From Phalacrocorax aristotelis (Eukaryota; Chordata; Aves; Suliformes; Phalacrocoracidae): 64,000 nt of DNA. The position numbers and the translations under genes are program-made. The DNA is taken from assembly GCF_949628215.1 (NCBI RefSeq), contig NW_027441291.1:186001-250000 (forward strand). The letters are read 5' to 3'. The stretch's first letter is position 1, and each line of letters opens with the position of its first letter. Shown here piece by piece: positions 19,131-30,720 of this stretch. Under the pieces are notes generated by a model, which made no database searches, was not told the origin of the DNA, and saw nothing but the letters and a program-made list of their open reading frames with translations.

Positions 19131-20876
19131 GCTTGTGGGGGTGGCGTGGGGGCATCGGGGGCTGCAGGGGAAAGCAAGGGTTGGGCAGGGTACGAGGACC
19201 CTCCCCGGAGGTGGGGGTCCGGTCACATCGGACCCCGAAGTTCGGGAGGCCGGCATGCACCAGAGCGAACTCGCCACCTGAGGCGGGTCTCTGGAGGAAG
19301 GGTGCTTTTTGGATCCAGCGCAGCGCACCCTCTTTGGGTCCAGCTCTTCATTCTGCGCTGCTTAGAAGAGTTATTAACCAATTAATTAAACATACAAACT
19401 AAGTCACAACAGCTCTATCGGCTCCATCGTGGTTTGGAGCTCTGAATCGGTTTCATTTGGTGTCTAACACATTTTTTCCCCGAGGAGAGGCTACGTTTCA
19501 AGTTAATTAGTTTTCTCACAAGTGTGTCAGTCGATAAAATTGAGTTACGATTATTAAAACCACAAAGGTGACAGGAGTCTCACGGATCGGGTCTATTTCT
19601 GAAAATGTATTCATCCCATGCAAATGTCATCGGGATACAGATCATCTGCACTTCATGCTCTGACAAGACAAGATGCTGAGACAGGGATGAGCTCCAAAAG
19701 GACTACTGAAAAGAAAAAAAACCCACGCACTTCATGAAGTCATGGGGGTTTTTTTTGTTTGCATTTGGGGGGGCGGGGTGGCTTTAACAAAAGAGTGCAG
19801 TGTTGGCTGGCAGCAGCCTGCAGAGCATTTTTGCTGCCTGATCTCTCCTGTTCTTCTCTTCCACTCCTCTTTCAGGGCTGTAATTGTCATTTGGATAGTT
19901 TTAGAAGAGCAGTTAAGTTCCTCGCCTGTGTCTCAATGTGCTGGTAATACCAGGAAGGTGAATGCTTGAACCGGTCGGGCGGGTGGGAATAACTTGGCTG
20001 CAGGTAGAACTTCTGAGGGAAGACCAGCAAAACCAGGAAGCAAATAGCAAGTTCCCAAAAAATGTGCGGGTGTCAAACACATACAAGTGTTATTGCCGAA
20101 TGTTTTGTTTTTGGCAATATGTTCCAAATGCCTATTTTTGGTAAACATAACTTTTCAGGAGATTCAGGGTTGTGTGTGGCAAAACATGTCCCTCTGTTTT
20201 TGTGTCCTGCCGCACAAACGGCCGGCGGCAGGGCTCTCGTTCCCCGCTCTCGCTATTGCCACAGCAGGGCTGCGATATTTAGACCTAAGGGATGGGTTTA
20301 GGAATGGAAGGAGAGAGAACGCCTGTGTTCTGTAAGGGCTATGAATGCTGACCCTTTGCCTCCGTCTGCCGCTTTTCCTGTGCGGGTGATGAAGCCGTTT
20401 TACTTTCCTCTGTTGTTCCTGGTCTAAGTAGTTGCAAGGCTGTCGCCGCTGTGGGTGTGCAATTTGTGTTGCTGTGTTTCTGTGGAGTCCTAGCTACGGC
20501 TCGCTTCTAGTGTGGCCAAGCGTCAAGGTAGGGCTTTCAGCTTAAAGCTTCAGAAGCGCTGCGTGCCGAGATGGGTGTAGGTGAAACTGCTGTTGCGCCT
20601 GCAGCTGTGCTCGCAGGGATGCTGGGTGGCTCCGCATCAAACCGGCGAGGTGCGCGTGGACCTCCGTCGGGCTGCGCCCTGGGTGCGCGAGCGTGCCGTG
20701 TTTTTGCTGTTCCGGCTTGTATGTGCGAGGGCTTAACGTTTGATTTAATGCATTTCCTTTAACGGCAGGCTGTAGTTGGGCTCTAGATGGTATTCCTACG
20801 TGGGCGCAGGAGCTGTGGAATGGTTAAGCTGTTGCTGTGCCTCCAGGTGACTTGTTCAGTAACACTGTTTTTCCAG
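19131..20876. other. Host sequence without a supported gene
   Basis: Mixed-composition, AT-richer DNA. A block at about 20598-20650 (CCTGCAGCTGTGCTCGCAGG onward) recurs at 31193-31240 in copy B, directly joined there to sequence equivalent to 8180. Otherwise no repeat, coding signal or structured RNA was recognised. Confidence 0.5.
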
Positions 20877-20936
20877 GTGCAGATGGATGAGTCGTGCAGG
20901 GCAACGGAGGAGAGCCCAGGGGAGCGCTGTAAGAAG
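20877..20936 (+). CDS. Candidate 60-bp internal exon of an unidentified host gene
   Basis: A pyrimidine-rich acceptor (CTGTTTTTCCAG, ending 20876) and a consensus donor (AAGAAG|GTGAGT, 20936/20937) bracket 60 bp, exactly 20 codons, open in the frame that gives an acidic/polar peptide with two cysteines. Splice signals are good on both sides, but there is no homology to anchor the frame or gene, and no equivalent exon lies in copy B. It could be a non-coding exon. Confidence 0.35.
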
Positions 20937-22473
20937 GTGAGTCTGTGTGTAGTACTGGAGGGAAGATGTGACTGATGGCTATAGGGCTCCATTATGGGTT
21001 TTACTCTTTTTTTTTTTTTTTTTGTGATCTGAGGGTGCTAAGCGATGAGCCGAGCGTGATGTGGGCCCTGGAGGTGAGTCAGGCAAGGTGACCGGTGCTT
21101 GGTGGGCTGGAGTAGGTGTTCTTTTTCAGGTTATTCAGGGTTTTTTCTCCTTCTCTTCACTTTCCCATCCCAAGTTGGGGCCGATTCCCTCAAACGGGGA
21201 CTTCCCCCTGTGGGGCTGCTTATGCAGCCTGGGAGCTGCTGCCTGGGCACAAAAATACCTCAAACCCCTTGACTCTGGGCCTGCAATGAGGGGTGAAAAT
21301 ACAGGAAGAATTCTGGTGGAAAGAAAACAACTTGGGGCTTCTGGGAAAGCCAACTCCAGCTGGATTTGTGCGGCTGGAAAGGAAAAAAAAAAGGGGGTGG
21401 GGGGAAGGAACAACAACCTAAAAGCACCCACCAACCATTCTCATGCACAAAACCGAAAGTGAAAATGACCATTTTTTGTAGGGCAAAAGCACAAAAAATC
21501 CCCACAGAACTCAGTAGTTTGGAAAAGCAACCCCAATTATTACATTATGTAAAGAAGGCGGGGGAAAAAAAAAGAAAACCAAACCAAAACCCGATCACAA
21601 CCCTGATGCCACATGCCTACAAGCAGTTCCTGGGGCTTATTCTGCGGGGGTGGGAACCCAACCTTGTTCCCCAGGTTTGCTGTGCTGCTTCTCCTCCCTC
21701 GAGACACTTTGCTGTTTGGTGCAGAGGCAATGAACGGCGCTGCTGGGGCTGCGAGGGGGAAAGGTGCAGAGGAATAGAAGCTCTGTGGATGCAGCCAAGT
21801 TACGGTTTCTGGATGGTATTAATCGAGAAGAGTAATTCAGATAATGCTGCTGCCCAGCGACCAGAATTGGGTACTGAGCCCGGGAGCCGTGCACGCGCGG
21901 TGGCGTCCCTGTGATCCCCATTGCTCTCTCCGCAGGTAACAGCCCTGCGATGCTGCAGTGCCTGCGAGGTGATGCCGCCGTGCTCGTTGCTGCTTCCTGG
22001 TAAGGAAAGGCCTCCTCTGCTCTTGCTGCAGCGTGGTGGTGTGTCGGACACGATTCCCTGTGTCGGGTGAGGCCTAGGGCTGCCGGCGAGGTGAGCGAGC
22101 CCCTTTGGTGGGTGCAGGGGTATCTCCTTGTGTGCCTGTACTACTGGGGCTGGTGGGATGGGAAGCTTCAAACGACCCGCCGAGGCAGGCTTCTGGTATG
22201 CTAAAGGCGAGCGGGTGAGGGCAGCCCTAGGAGTTACCCGGGAGCTGATAGAAGGGAAGAGGGAAAGGAGGAGGAGGATGATGACCTTTTCCCCCTGCAG
22301 CTTCTGGGTGCAGAAGATGGCCGACTCCCCAGCTCACCAGAGCTCCCCCTCAGCCTCCCCTGGCCCCCCTTGCCCCGTGCGCCTGCCCCCAGCTCCAGCA
22401 CGGGCGAGCTAGGCTACGTGCCTAGGAAGCCTCATCTGGTAAGAGCTGTAAGACACCCACGTATTCTCTTCAG
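20937..22473. other. Host intron-like sequence
   Basis: Contains a 17-base poly-T run near 21007, A-rich stretches near 21385 and 21565, and a block at 22228-22390 (GGGAGCTGATAGAAGGGAAG onward) that recurs at 31523-31690 in copy B. The two copies of that block differ by small indels that change reading frame, so it is not being kept as the same protein. No supported gene. Confidence 0.5.
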
Positions 22474-22583
22474 GTGGAGGACGGCCTAGAGTCTGGAGCT
22501 GCAGAAGAGGCAGGGAGGAGAGGAGGGGAAAGAAGCATCTGAACGGCTAAATTGTGCCAGCAGCGCTGAGAGCGAGAGTCGCG
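22474..22583 (+). other. Candidate 110-bp exon, copy A
   Basis: Acceptor TATTCTCTTCAG ends at 22473 and a strong donor GCG|GTGAGT follows at 22584. Every frame meets a stop inside the 110 bp, so it is either non-coding or holds a stop codon. The same exon with the same splice sites is preserved at 32356-32465 in copy B, the best sign that this locus is a real spliced gene. The gene is not recognised. Confidence 0.5.
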
Positions 22584-22619
22584 GTGAGTCCTGGGCCACT
22601 GGGGCCCCGTTGCCTCTCT

Positions 22620-22919
22620 TGTGCGTCCTGGGCCCTCCCTGTCTCTCCCCCGGCCCCCTCTCTTTCCTTACCTGCTGCAAAATTTACTTTTTTTTTTTGC
22701 GCCCCCCCCCCGCACCTTCTTTCTCCATCTCGCTCTGAGTGTCTCCCTGCCTTCCCGTCTTTTCAGTCCTCCCTCTCTCTGTCCTGTAGCCTGTGGTTCC
22801 TTTTTCTTTCTCCGCCTCTCTCTGCCTGGCTCTGGCTCCGTTTTTTTTTTTTTATTCCTCCTGCTCTGTCCTGTAGCCTGTCGGTGTTTTGTTGTTCACT
22901 GGCTCTCTTGATCTGACTC
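22620..22919 (+). repeat. Pyrimidine-rich ~85-bp tandem repeat, left part
   Basis: Plus strand is almost purely C/T with a recurrent TCCTGTAGCCTGT anchor (near 22785 and 22871, ~86 bp apart) and long poly-T runs. The array is interrupted by ERV2 and resumes at 28552. Confidence 0.7.
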
Positions 22920-22923
22920 CCTG

Positions 22924-23486
22924 TGTTACCGAAAAACGCGTTAAAATCGGAAACGACTCCTCAACACCAATTTAGTATTAAAGAGCAGGCATTCTTTATT
23001 CGTGGCGCCGGATGCACGGGGGATCGCTCCTCCTGGCGTGCGTACCTCACGCACCTTTCCCGTACAATTTGTAGATCAATGTTTTACGTATTCATACATA
23101 TTCATTATTGTCCTGTCTGCTGATTGGTACAAACTTGCTCGTTCCGTATGTAAATCGCTGCGCAGGCTCGGTTGTCCTCTTCCGTTGTTCTCTTCTGTTA
23201 CTTGGGTCGGTGGTGGTCTGTGAGTCGGTGGTCGCGATCTCCCCCTGCCGGAATTACCTTTTAGCTTCTCGGCTCTTACTCTTGGCAGTCTTGGCTAGTT
23301 TTCTCAGTCCGCTAAGTGAAACCGCGTTTTGTCATCCTTTTCTTACAGAAGCACGTTGTCTGTTGTTCTGCTGACATTAACGATCGCCTAGGGACTAAAA
23401 TGCAGATAGACAGATGCGCTGATTGGTACGCTCCATGTTCCCGTAATGGAACACCGTCTCTGGTTGATTTCATCACTTTGGTTACA
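22924..23486 (-). repeat. ERV2 3' LTR
   Basis: 563 bp; plus-strand ends TGTTACC...GGTTACA. On the minus strand it is preceded by the purine-rich tract CAGGGGAAA (23487-23495), marking the 3' LTR. It differs from the partner LTR at diagnostic sites (e.g. around 23072-23095, 23121-23131 and 23151) and lacks a short insertion found there. Confidence 0.92.
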
Positions 23487-23560
23487 TTTCCCCTGTTTGG
23501 AAGTTCTGAAATAATAATTTTCTCAATACTTCCATCCTAGATCAATAATATTCCACTATG

Positions 23561-26500
23561 TCAGTTTAGTGTTTGCTTCATGTTCTGAAATTTTTCACTT
23601 GATTGTGGTCTCCAGGGTGTATGCAGGTCCCATTTTCTACCCAAAATTTTATTAATTTGTTGAAGTACCTCTGCAAAAAAATGTGGTGCTCTATCAGAGG
23701 ACATTCCCGTTGGCACTCTAAATCTTGGTATTATTTCCTTCAGCAACGTTTTAACTACTACTCTAGCTTTGTCGGTGCAGCACGAGAAAGCTGCTGGCCA
23801 TCTAGAAAATTTGTCAATCAGCACTGACAAATACTGCTATATCTATTTTGTCTGGGTAACTCAGAGAACTTAATTTGCTAATAATTTCCGGGAGAATTTT
23901 TTGTTTTGTTACTCCTAAAGGTTGTTTCCTTTGGTTCAGGGGATTATTTCTAGGACAGATTGGACACTTAGCTACTATGGGTTTAACTATTCTTGTCATG
24001 CCTACGCACGCTACAGATGTTTTTAAACTCAAAACCGTAGCGCCTACAGCCTAATGTGTTTGCTCATGGTTTTCTTTTGCAAGTTCTGTCATAACTTGTG
24101 GGGTGGTTGTTGTTATTACTTGTTTTTCTGGTGTTACCTACCATCTCTCTGTGTTTTGTGATGCTTCCAATTGTTCTGCTAATTGCTCATCCAATTTATT
24201 ATATCTCGGTTTCAACTTTGGAATTCTGATCTGTTTTACTGGTACTAGTGCAAGGATACCTTGCTCTGCAGTCCTCTTTGCAGCTTTATCGGTCAGTCGT
24301 TTGCTTATGTTTACAGCCGTCTGGCCAAATTGATGAGCTTTGCAACGCTTTACCGCCACTTCTTTTGGTTTCTGCACGTCTTCCGGAAGTTGGAGAATTT
24401 CTTCTTTATGCTGTATTGATGATTCTTGGGCTGATGGCAGTCCTTTCTCCTTCCCAATAGCTCCATGATCGTGGATCACACCAAATGCACGTTTGGAATC
24501 AGTCTAGATATTTATCCTTTGTCCTTCTGCCATTCGCAGAGCTCGCTTCAATGCTACCAATACTGCTTTCTGTGCTGAGGTGTTTGCAGGCAGCACCCCT
24601 GACTCCATTCCCTCGGCGGCGATAACGACAGCATATCCGGCCATTCGCTTCTCTTCTCGCCCAGAGCTTCTTCCATCTGTAAACAACTCCAGATCAGGAT
24701 TTTCCCAGAGGTTTGTGTCTCAGGTCTGGTCTGCTGGAATAGACTTGTTCAATAGTTAGCAAGCGATCGTGTTCTAAATTGTCCGTAAGGTTTTCTGTTG
24801 TTAAAAACATAGCAGGATTCAGTATAGCAGTAGTCTTCGATTCCACATCGTCTTGTTCTAACAGAACAACTTGATATTTCAACATTCTGCTAAGGGATAG
24901 CCAACGACCCCCCTTTTGTTCTAAAACAGTCACCGCTATGTGCGGGACATATACTGTCATCTTCTGTCCCATTGTTAACTTTGGGGCTTCCCGGATCGGC
25001 AGCGCTGTTGTTGCTACTGCCCGTAAACACCTAGGCCATCTTTTACTCGCGTGGTCAGGTTGTTTGGAGAAGTAGCCCACAGGTCTCTTCCAGGTTCCCA
25101 GTCGCTGCGTCAGCACTCCAAGGGCTAAATGTTGTCTTTCGTGGACAAACAACTCAAAAGGTTTAGCGAAATCAGGTAGGCCTAATGCAGGGGCCATCAT
25201 CGAGGCTCTTTTCAGTTCTTTGAATGCCGTTTGGCATCCGGGCGTCCAGGTTAAATATTTATCCTTTTGAGTCTTTCAATGCCTCAAATAATGGTTTTAC
25301 ATACAGTCTATAGTTCAGAATCCAGAGCTGATGCTATTTCATTGTTTTCAGAAAAGCTCTCAGTTCCTTCGGGCTGCTAGGTTCGGGAATTTGACAAATA
25401 GTTTCTTTCTTTTCACTTTCTAATTGTCTTTGTCTTTGAGATATTTCAAATCCTAAATAAATGGCTGCTTCTTTTCCTATTTGGGTTTTGTTTCTGGAAA
25501 CTCCGCATCTTCCTTGGCCCAGAAAATTTAAAAATTTCAAAACATTTTTCTTTACTTTGTGCCGCTATCAGAATGTCATCCGCATTCTGTAACAAGATGC
25601 CTCTCCCTGGGTTCTGTTTTTTCTATATCTCTAATTTTTTTTTGCCAGCTGAGTCTCAAGTATCGTAGGACTATTTTTAAATCCTTGTGGAAGTACGGTC
25701 CATGGTAGCTGTGTCTTTCATTCTGTGGTGGGGCTTTCCCATTCCAAAGCAAATAGGCTTTGACTTTTTATGCCTGGAGGTATGCAAAAGAAGGCGTCCT
25801 TCAAATCTAGTACAGTAAACCATTTATGCTCCTCCTTTAAAAGAGGTCAGTAAAGTGTATGGATTAGCTACTACCGGATGTATATCTTGGACCACCTGAT
25901 TTATAGCCCTTAAATCGTGAACTAGCTAATACTCTTTGCCTCTAGATTTCTTTACTGGCGACACAGGAGTACTATATTCTGATTCACATTCCACTAAAAG
26001 CTCGTATTCTGAAAAATTTTATAATTAACTTCTGTAATCCTTTTCGAGCCTCTCGCTTAATAGGGTATTGTTTTTGTCTTACGGGCTTGGCTCCAGGCTT
26101 TAAGGTTACTTTTACCGGCTCTGCCCACTTAGATCGCTCCGGAGCTCCGCTCGCTCAAACCAAAGGAATTACTACGTTTTCCACTTCCTCGGGAACCTGT
26201 TCCTCCCTGGAGGAATCCTGTAACATAAACGCTCTCGCCTCTGTGGCTTTTGATTCTGGTATTAGTGATTTAATCTCTCCATCTTTAAAAGTTACTTGAG
26301 CATCTAATTGACCTAATAGATCTCGTCATAACAGAGGCAGTGGACATTCAGGCATATGCAGAAACTGGTGAGTTGCCCATTGCTTCTCCAATTTAAACTT
26401 TAATGGCTCTGAGAGGGGCTAATTTTTCTTTGCCCTGTTGCGCTAGCAACATCTACTGATTTATGATCAAATTTCTCTTCACGTGTATTCAATACCAAAT

Positions 26501-27548
26501 AAGTGGCTCCCGTATCTACCAAAAATTCTATTTCTTCATTCCGTAGCTTCAGTGTAACCAGGTGTTCAGCTAGGGTTGATTCCCCTGGTCTCCTTCATGC
26601 CAAGCTACTTCAAGCATTTAACCCAGATCTCTGGATTCAGGTTGTTCTAGTTTCTGAAGGTTGTTTTCTCTCCCCCCGCCCCCATCTGGGGCTGATTGTC
26701 TTATGAATATAGAGACCAGCTGAACTGCTTTTTCTGGTTTTTCTGGGTTCAAATGAGTATATTTTCTGGTGGTCACCTTCAGTCTTTCCATAAAGGCTGA
26801 AGGGGACTCACTTAATTCTTGTCTCACTTCATAAATTTTGACCAATTTATTGCTTTTGGCATTGCTTGTCTTACTCCAAATAAAATCTCTCTCTGACATC
26901 TAGTCAACATTCCCCTGGGTCCTGGCTGATTAGGGTCCCACTCGGGATTTGTAGATGGACAATTCTTATTCATTGTTCTCTGTAAATTCCTGTTAGCATG
27001 TGCTCCCTGCACCTGCCTTCTGGCTGTATTCCATACTATTTTCTTGTCAGTTTCATCAAGCGAAGTATCCAGTATCACAAGTAGAGCAACACTCTTTCAA
27101 GTTCTCACCACGTTTTCCTCTTTTCAGAAACATTGCCGTAGAATCTTGTGGACATACCTCACGCTGTTTCTGCTGCTCGGGATGATTCCACGGTGTAAAG
27201 AACAAATCAACATATGCCACTTCTTCCCATTTGCCTTCCCTTTTTACAAAACAACATTAACTGCAAGATGGTACGATATTGCAATGTCTCATGTTCTGGC
27301 CATTTGTGCCCACCTTCCAATTGATACGTTGGCCACCAATGATTGCAATATTCAATTAATGGTTTCCGAGTTAGTGGGTCACCGCCCCCGACGTCTTTCC
27401 AGTGCTTCAAAATACATCGCAAAGGTGTTCTCTGTGGGATAGGTTTCCTACTCAGTAATGCTCCCGTCTCCCAGTCGACTAGTAGTTGTGATAGTGCACT
27501 ATCACAAATACTAGTCAGAGGGACTCCAACCCCCGTTAGAGGTCTCAC
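23561..27548 (-). pseudogene. ERV2 gag-pol remnant
   Basis: Read on the minus strand from 27548 down. Matrix-like segment (27548-27207) with a WWP/WPE region; capsid pieces at 27078-26824 and 26899-26618 in different frames, the second carrying a major-homology-like ESPSAFMERLK stretch. Protease with DTGA around 26516-26505. Reverse transcriptase from about 26090 to 25260, in which the usual Tyr-X-Asp-Asp reads Asn-Ala-Asp-Asp (25586-25575), so the polymerase motif is damaged. A connection/RNase H part follows (25200-24694 and 24686-24504, FTDG present), then integrase pieces (24032-23814 with CPIC, and 23830-23561 containing the DR and SSEK region). Frames shift several times. Similar in order to ERV1 but clearly a different lineage. 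Not functional. Confidence 0.9.
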
Positions 27549-27947
27549 TGGAAATCTGCCACTGGGATCTGTAGCCCCCTGCTAGATATCCCTGGAGACT
27601 TCAACCCCCTGTTGAAGACTCCCCTACCCTCGGGTCCCGCTCCACAGGCTTTCGCCTAGCAGAGACTTACCAACCGAGGCACCTCTTGGCCCCGACCCTG
27701 CGTGGCTTTCGCCGCGCCTTACGGGCAGGCCTGTGGGACTCAAACCCGCTATCCTATCCTATGTGGGAAACTAATCCCACGTATTATTCTACCTAAGTTT
27801 CTTCTTCAAAGAATGCCTTGTTTACCTCAATCCAGGGGATCTTGCTCAGAATTCTCTGGCCCGGGGATCGGAAGCTCTCCCGGAGAATTCCTCGGGGCCG
27901 GCTGCAGGTCCCACGATCCCACGGATCCGTCGAGATTCAAAAGCAGG

Positions 27948-27965
27948 TTCCCACCTGGGGTGCCA
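27948..27965 (-). other. ERV2 primer binding site, probably tRNA-Arg type
   Basis: Minus strand TGGCACCCCAGGTGGGAA starts four bases after the LTR end (27970). It fits the complement of a tRNA-Arg (CCU)-type 3' end with mismatches; this assignment is from general knowledge of tRNA ends and is tentative. It is clearly different from the His primer of ERV1. Confidence 0.6.
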
Positions 27966-27969
27966 AAAC

Positions 27970-28547
27970 TGTTACCGAAAAACGCGTTAAAATCGGAAAC
28001 GACTCCTCAACACCAATTTAGTATTAAAGAGCAGGCATTCTATATTCACGGTGCCGGATGCACGGGGGATCGCTCCTCCTGGCGTGCGTACCTCACGCAC
28101 CTTTCCTGTACAATTTGTAGATGAAAATTTTACATACTCATACATAGTCATTATTGTCTTGTCTAGCGATGGGTACAAACTTGCTCGTTCCGTATGTCAA
28201 TCACTGCGCAGGCTCGGTTGTCCTCTTCCGTTGTTCTCTTCTGAGTAGGTGGTGTTACTTGGGTCGGTGGTGGTCTGTGAGTCGGTGGTCGCGATCTCCC
28301 CCTGCCGGAATTACCTTTTAGCTTCTCGGCTCTTACTCTTGGCAGTCTTGGCTAGTTTTCTCAGTCCGCTAAGCGAAACCGCGTTTTGTCATCCTTTTCT
28401 GACAGAAGCATGTTGTCTGTTGTTCTGCTGACATTAACGATCGCCTAGGGACTAAAATGCAGATCGACAGGTGCGCTGATTGGTACACTCCATGTTCCCG
28501 TAATGGAACACCGTCTCTGGTTGGTTGATTTCATCGCTTTGGTTACA
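27970..28547 (-). repeat. ERV2 5' LTR
   Basis: 578 bp, plus-strand TGTTACC...GGTTACA, followed by the CCTG target duplication. It differs from the other LTR by numerous substitutions and extra bases near 28243-28255 and 28521. Confidence 0.92.
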
Positions 28548-28551
28548 CCTG

Positions 28552-29735
28552 TTCCTGTTGTTCAGTTTCTTCTTTTTTGGCTTTGTGTGATTCTCTCTGT
28601 GATTCTGTTTTTCTCTGCCTCGCTTTTCCCAGCTCCCCGTCCCTCACTTTTAATGACCGTTATCCTTCCCCAGCACACTCTCCCTTGGTTCCCATCCTCG
28701 TTTCTGAATTCCTCCTGCTTTGCCACGTAGCCCGTGACTTTTTTCTTAATCTCTCTCTGTCTGCCTCAACGCTCCCCCCGTGCTTTTTAATTTGTCTTCT
28801 CTGCTCTGTACCCTGCTACTGTTCTTGCCTTTCTGAGTTCTTCTCTGTCCAGCTCCCTTTCCCTATTCATGAATTCCTGTTCTTCCTGCAGCCACCGCTG
28901 TTCCCTGTGACCTCCATCTCTCTCTGTCCAGCTCCCTGTCCCTAGGTTTTAATTCCTGCCTCTGCCCGCTGTAGCCTGTCTAGATGTTTCTCTCGGCCTC
29001 TCTCTCTGTCCGGCTCCCTCTCTCTGTGTTCTAATTCCACGTTCTCTGTCACGTGGACCCGTGCTATTTGTTTGTCTTCATCTCTCTCTGTCCAGCTCTA
29101 TGCTGCGACGTTTTATTTCCTCATTTCCTCCCTCTCTGTCTTTGTAGCCCATTGCTGTTGGTTTGTTTTTTTCTTTTTTTCCACTTGTTTCTTCATGTGT
29201 CTCTGTCTGCCTCCCAGTCCCTGATCTTTAATTCCTCCTTCCCTGTAGGCCGCTGTTCCTTTTTTCCATTCTACATTGTGTTCTCTTTGGTCTCGTGTTC
29301 TTATTCATTGATTCCCTCCTCGCTGCCCTGTGGCTTGTCCCCATTTTATTGTTGCTTCTCTCTCCCTCTCTCTGGCTTCTTGCCCCTGTTTTTAAAATTC
29401 CTCCCTCTCTTCTCTCTTCCCTGTAGGCCGTGTGATCTTTAGCCTTTCTCCATGTCTTTCTGCCCATCTCTCTGTGTCTATTCATTAATTCTTCCCTCTC
29501 TGCCCTGTAGCCTGTAGCTTCTGTCCTTTCTCCATCTTGCTGTCCCTGGCTCCCCCGTGACCCTATGCTAGAATTGTTTCTCTCTTCTCTCCGTACGCAT
29601 TGCGATTCCTTTTGCTCTCTGTCTCCCTTTGGTTTTTTTCTTTTTTTTTTTCTGGCTCCCTGTCCCTAATTCTTAATTCTCTGCCTTCTCGTGCCCCATG
29701 GTTTGTTCTGTGGGGTTCTCTCGCGGTTCCCTCGC
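28552..29735 (+). repeat. Pyrimidine-rich ~85-bp tandem repeat, right part
   Basis: Continuation of the array split by ERV2. Units share CTCTCTCTGTCC..CTCCCTGTCCCTA, TTAATTCCTCC and CCCTGTAGCC(TG); anchors near 29245, 29329, 29421 and 29505 are 84-92 bp apart. Units are strongly diverged. Frames of leucine/serine/phenylalanine-rich translation here are not genes. Confidence 0.75.
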
Positions 29736-29745
29736 AGTTCCCTCC

Positions 29746-29845
29746 AGTCCATACTGGGCTATATTGGTCTAGTCCATACTGGGCTATATTGGTCTAGTCC
29801 ATACTGGGCTATATTGGTCTAGTCCATACTGGGCTATATTGGTCT
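29746..29845 (+). repeat. Four exact 25-bp tandem units
   Basis: AGTCCATACTGGGCTATATT plus GGTCT, four times head to tail without visible differences (29746, 29771, 29796, 29821). The unit contains ACTGGG, the satellite core word, and it sits between the pyrimidine array and satellite-like sequence. Confidence 0.92.
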
Positions 29846-29998
29846 GTCCCGGCTTCCTCCCACTTCTTTCCCAGTGCCTCACAGTAGGTCCCGGTTCCGT
29901 CCATGGGATGAACTGTGAGGGAACTGTGAGGGAACTGTGAGGGAACTGTGAGGGAACTGTGAGGGAACTGTGAGGGAACTGTGAGGGAACTGTGAGGA
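29846..29998 (+). repeat. Short satellite remnant and 11-bp repeat bordering copy B
   Basis: 29846-29910 is a short piece of the satellite C-rich arm (CCACTTCTTTCCCAGTGCCT). 29911-29998 is eight copies of AACTGTGAGGG. The arrangement mirrors 6903-6944 beside copy A. Confidence 0.88.
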
Positions 29999-30720
29999 GG
30001 GGGGCGGCCCCCCGGGCCCCAGCCCCTCCCCCCCGCCTGGGGCCAGGGCCCCGCGGCCGCCGGCCCCTTCCTCCTCTGCCCGCTCCCGTCGCAGACGGCT
30101 CGGTATGTGTCACGAGCGGCAGCCCCGTTCAGCAGCTCTCGGAGGGCGCGCGGCTGTGCCCGGCCGTGACCGGGGCCCGCAGGGGTTTCCCGCTCGCCCC
30201 GAGAAGTCGCTGGCCCCGAGCCGGCGCGTCCCGCCCCGCCCGGCCCTCGGCGCCCTCGCGAGCTGAGCGCGGCCCGGCCAGCAGGGGGCGCTGGCGCTCA
30301 CCGGCTGGGCGCGGTGGCGGGGCCGGTGGGGGCCGTTCCTTCCGGCCGCCCTTTAAGGGCCGCCCCGCGGGGCTCGGGCTTCCGGTGGCGCGTGCGCGGC
30401 GCGTCGGAGCGGGGGCGGGAGCGGTGCGTGTGGCGGCCGAAGGGCCGGTGCGTGTGGCGGCCGGGTCGCGAGGCGTCCCTGTGCGGTGCCGGGGCCCCTC
30501 TGCGGCCCGGCGTGGGAAGCCCGCGGCCGGCGGAGCCTGCTCGGAGCTGGGCGGGGAGCGCCGCGGCGGTCCGGCCGCCGGCAGCCATCCCCTGCGGTGG
30601 CCGGCAGCCCCTCGGGACGCCTGGAGGCCTGGCGGTGCCCGAGCCTCGCCTGCGGCAGCCGCCTGAGAGAGCAGCGCGGCCGTGTCCGGGGGCCGGAGAG
30701 CGCTGGTGGGTGAGTTCGGG
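29999..30720 (+). promoter_or_regulatory. CpG-island promoter and first exon, copy B
   Basis: Near-identical to 6945-7670, keeping the CTTCCGG, the GC-box-rich body and the splice donor GTGAGT (30710-30715). Both copies could therefore be transcribed. Frames spanning the island are again attributed to base composition. Confidence 0.7.
30278..30294 (+). promoter_or_regulatory. CTCF core motif (copy B)
   Basis: CCAGCAGGGGGCGCTGG, identical to the copy A motif at 7230-7246 and in the same orientation. Confidence 0.75.

Larger units (their letters stand above)
22924..28547 (-). mobile_element. ERV2: degraded env-less class I provirus
   Basis: A 5,624-bp element on the minus strand with LTRs of 578 bp (27970-28547, its 5' side) and 563 bp (22924-23486, its 3' side), each with TG...CA ends, flanked by a 4-bp target duplication CCTG (22920-22923 and 28548-28551). 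It contains a primer site, gag, protease, reverse transcriptase, RNase H and integrase remnants, and goes from integrase almost straight to the polypurine tract; there is no env. LTRs differ at many sites and by a ~13-bp insertion, and the coding region has multiple stops and frameshifts. It is therefore much older than ERV1. Confidence 0.93.
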
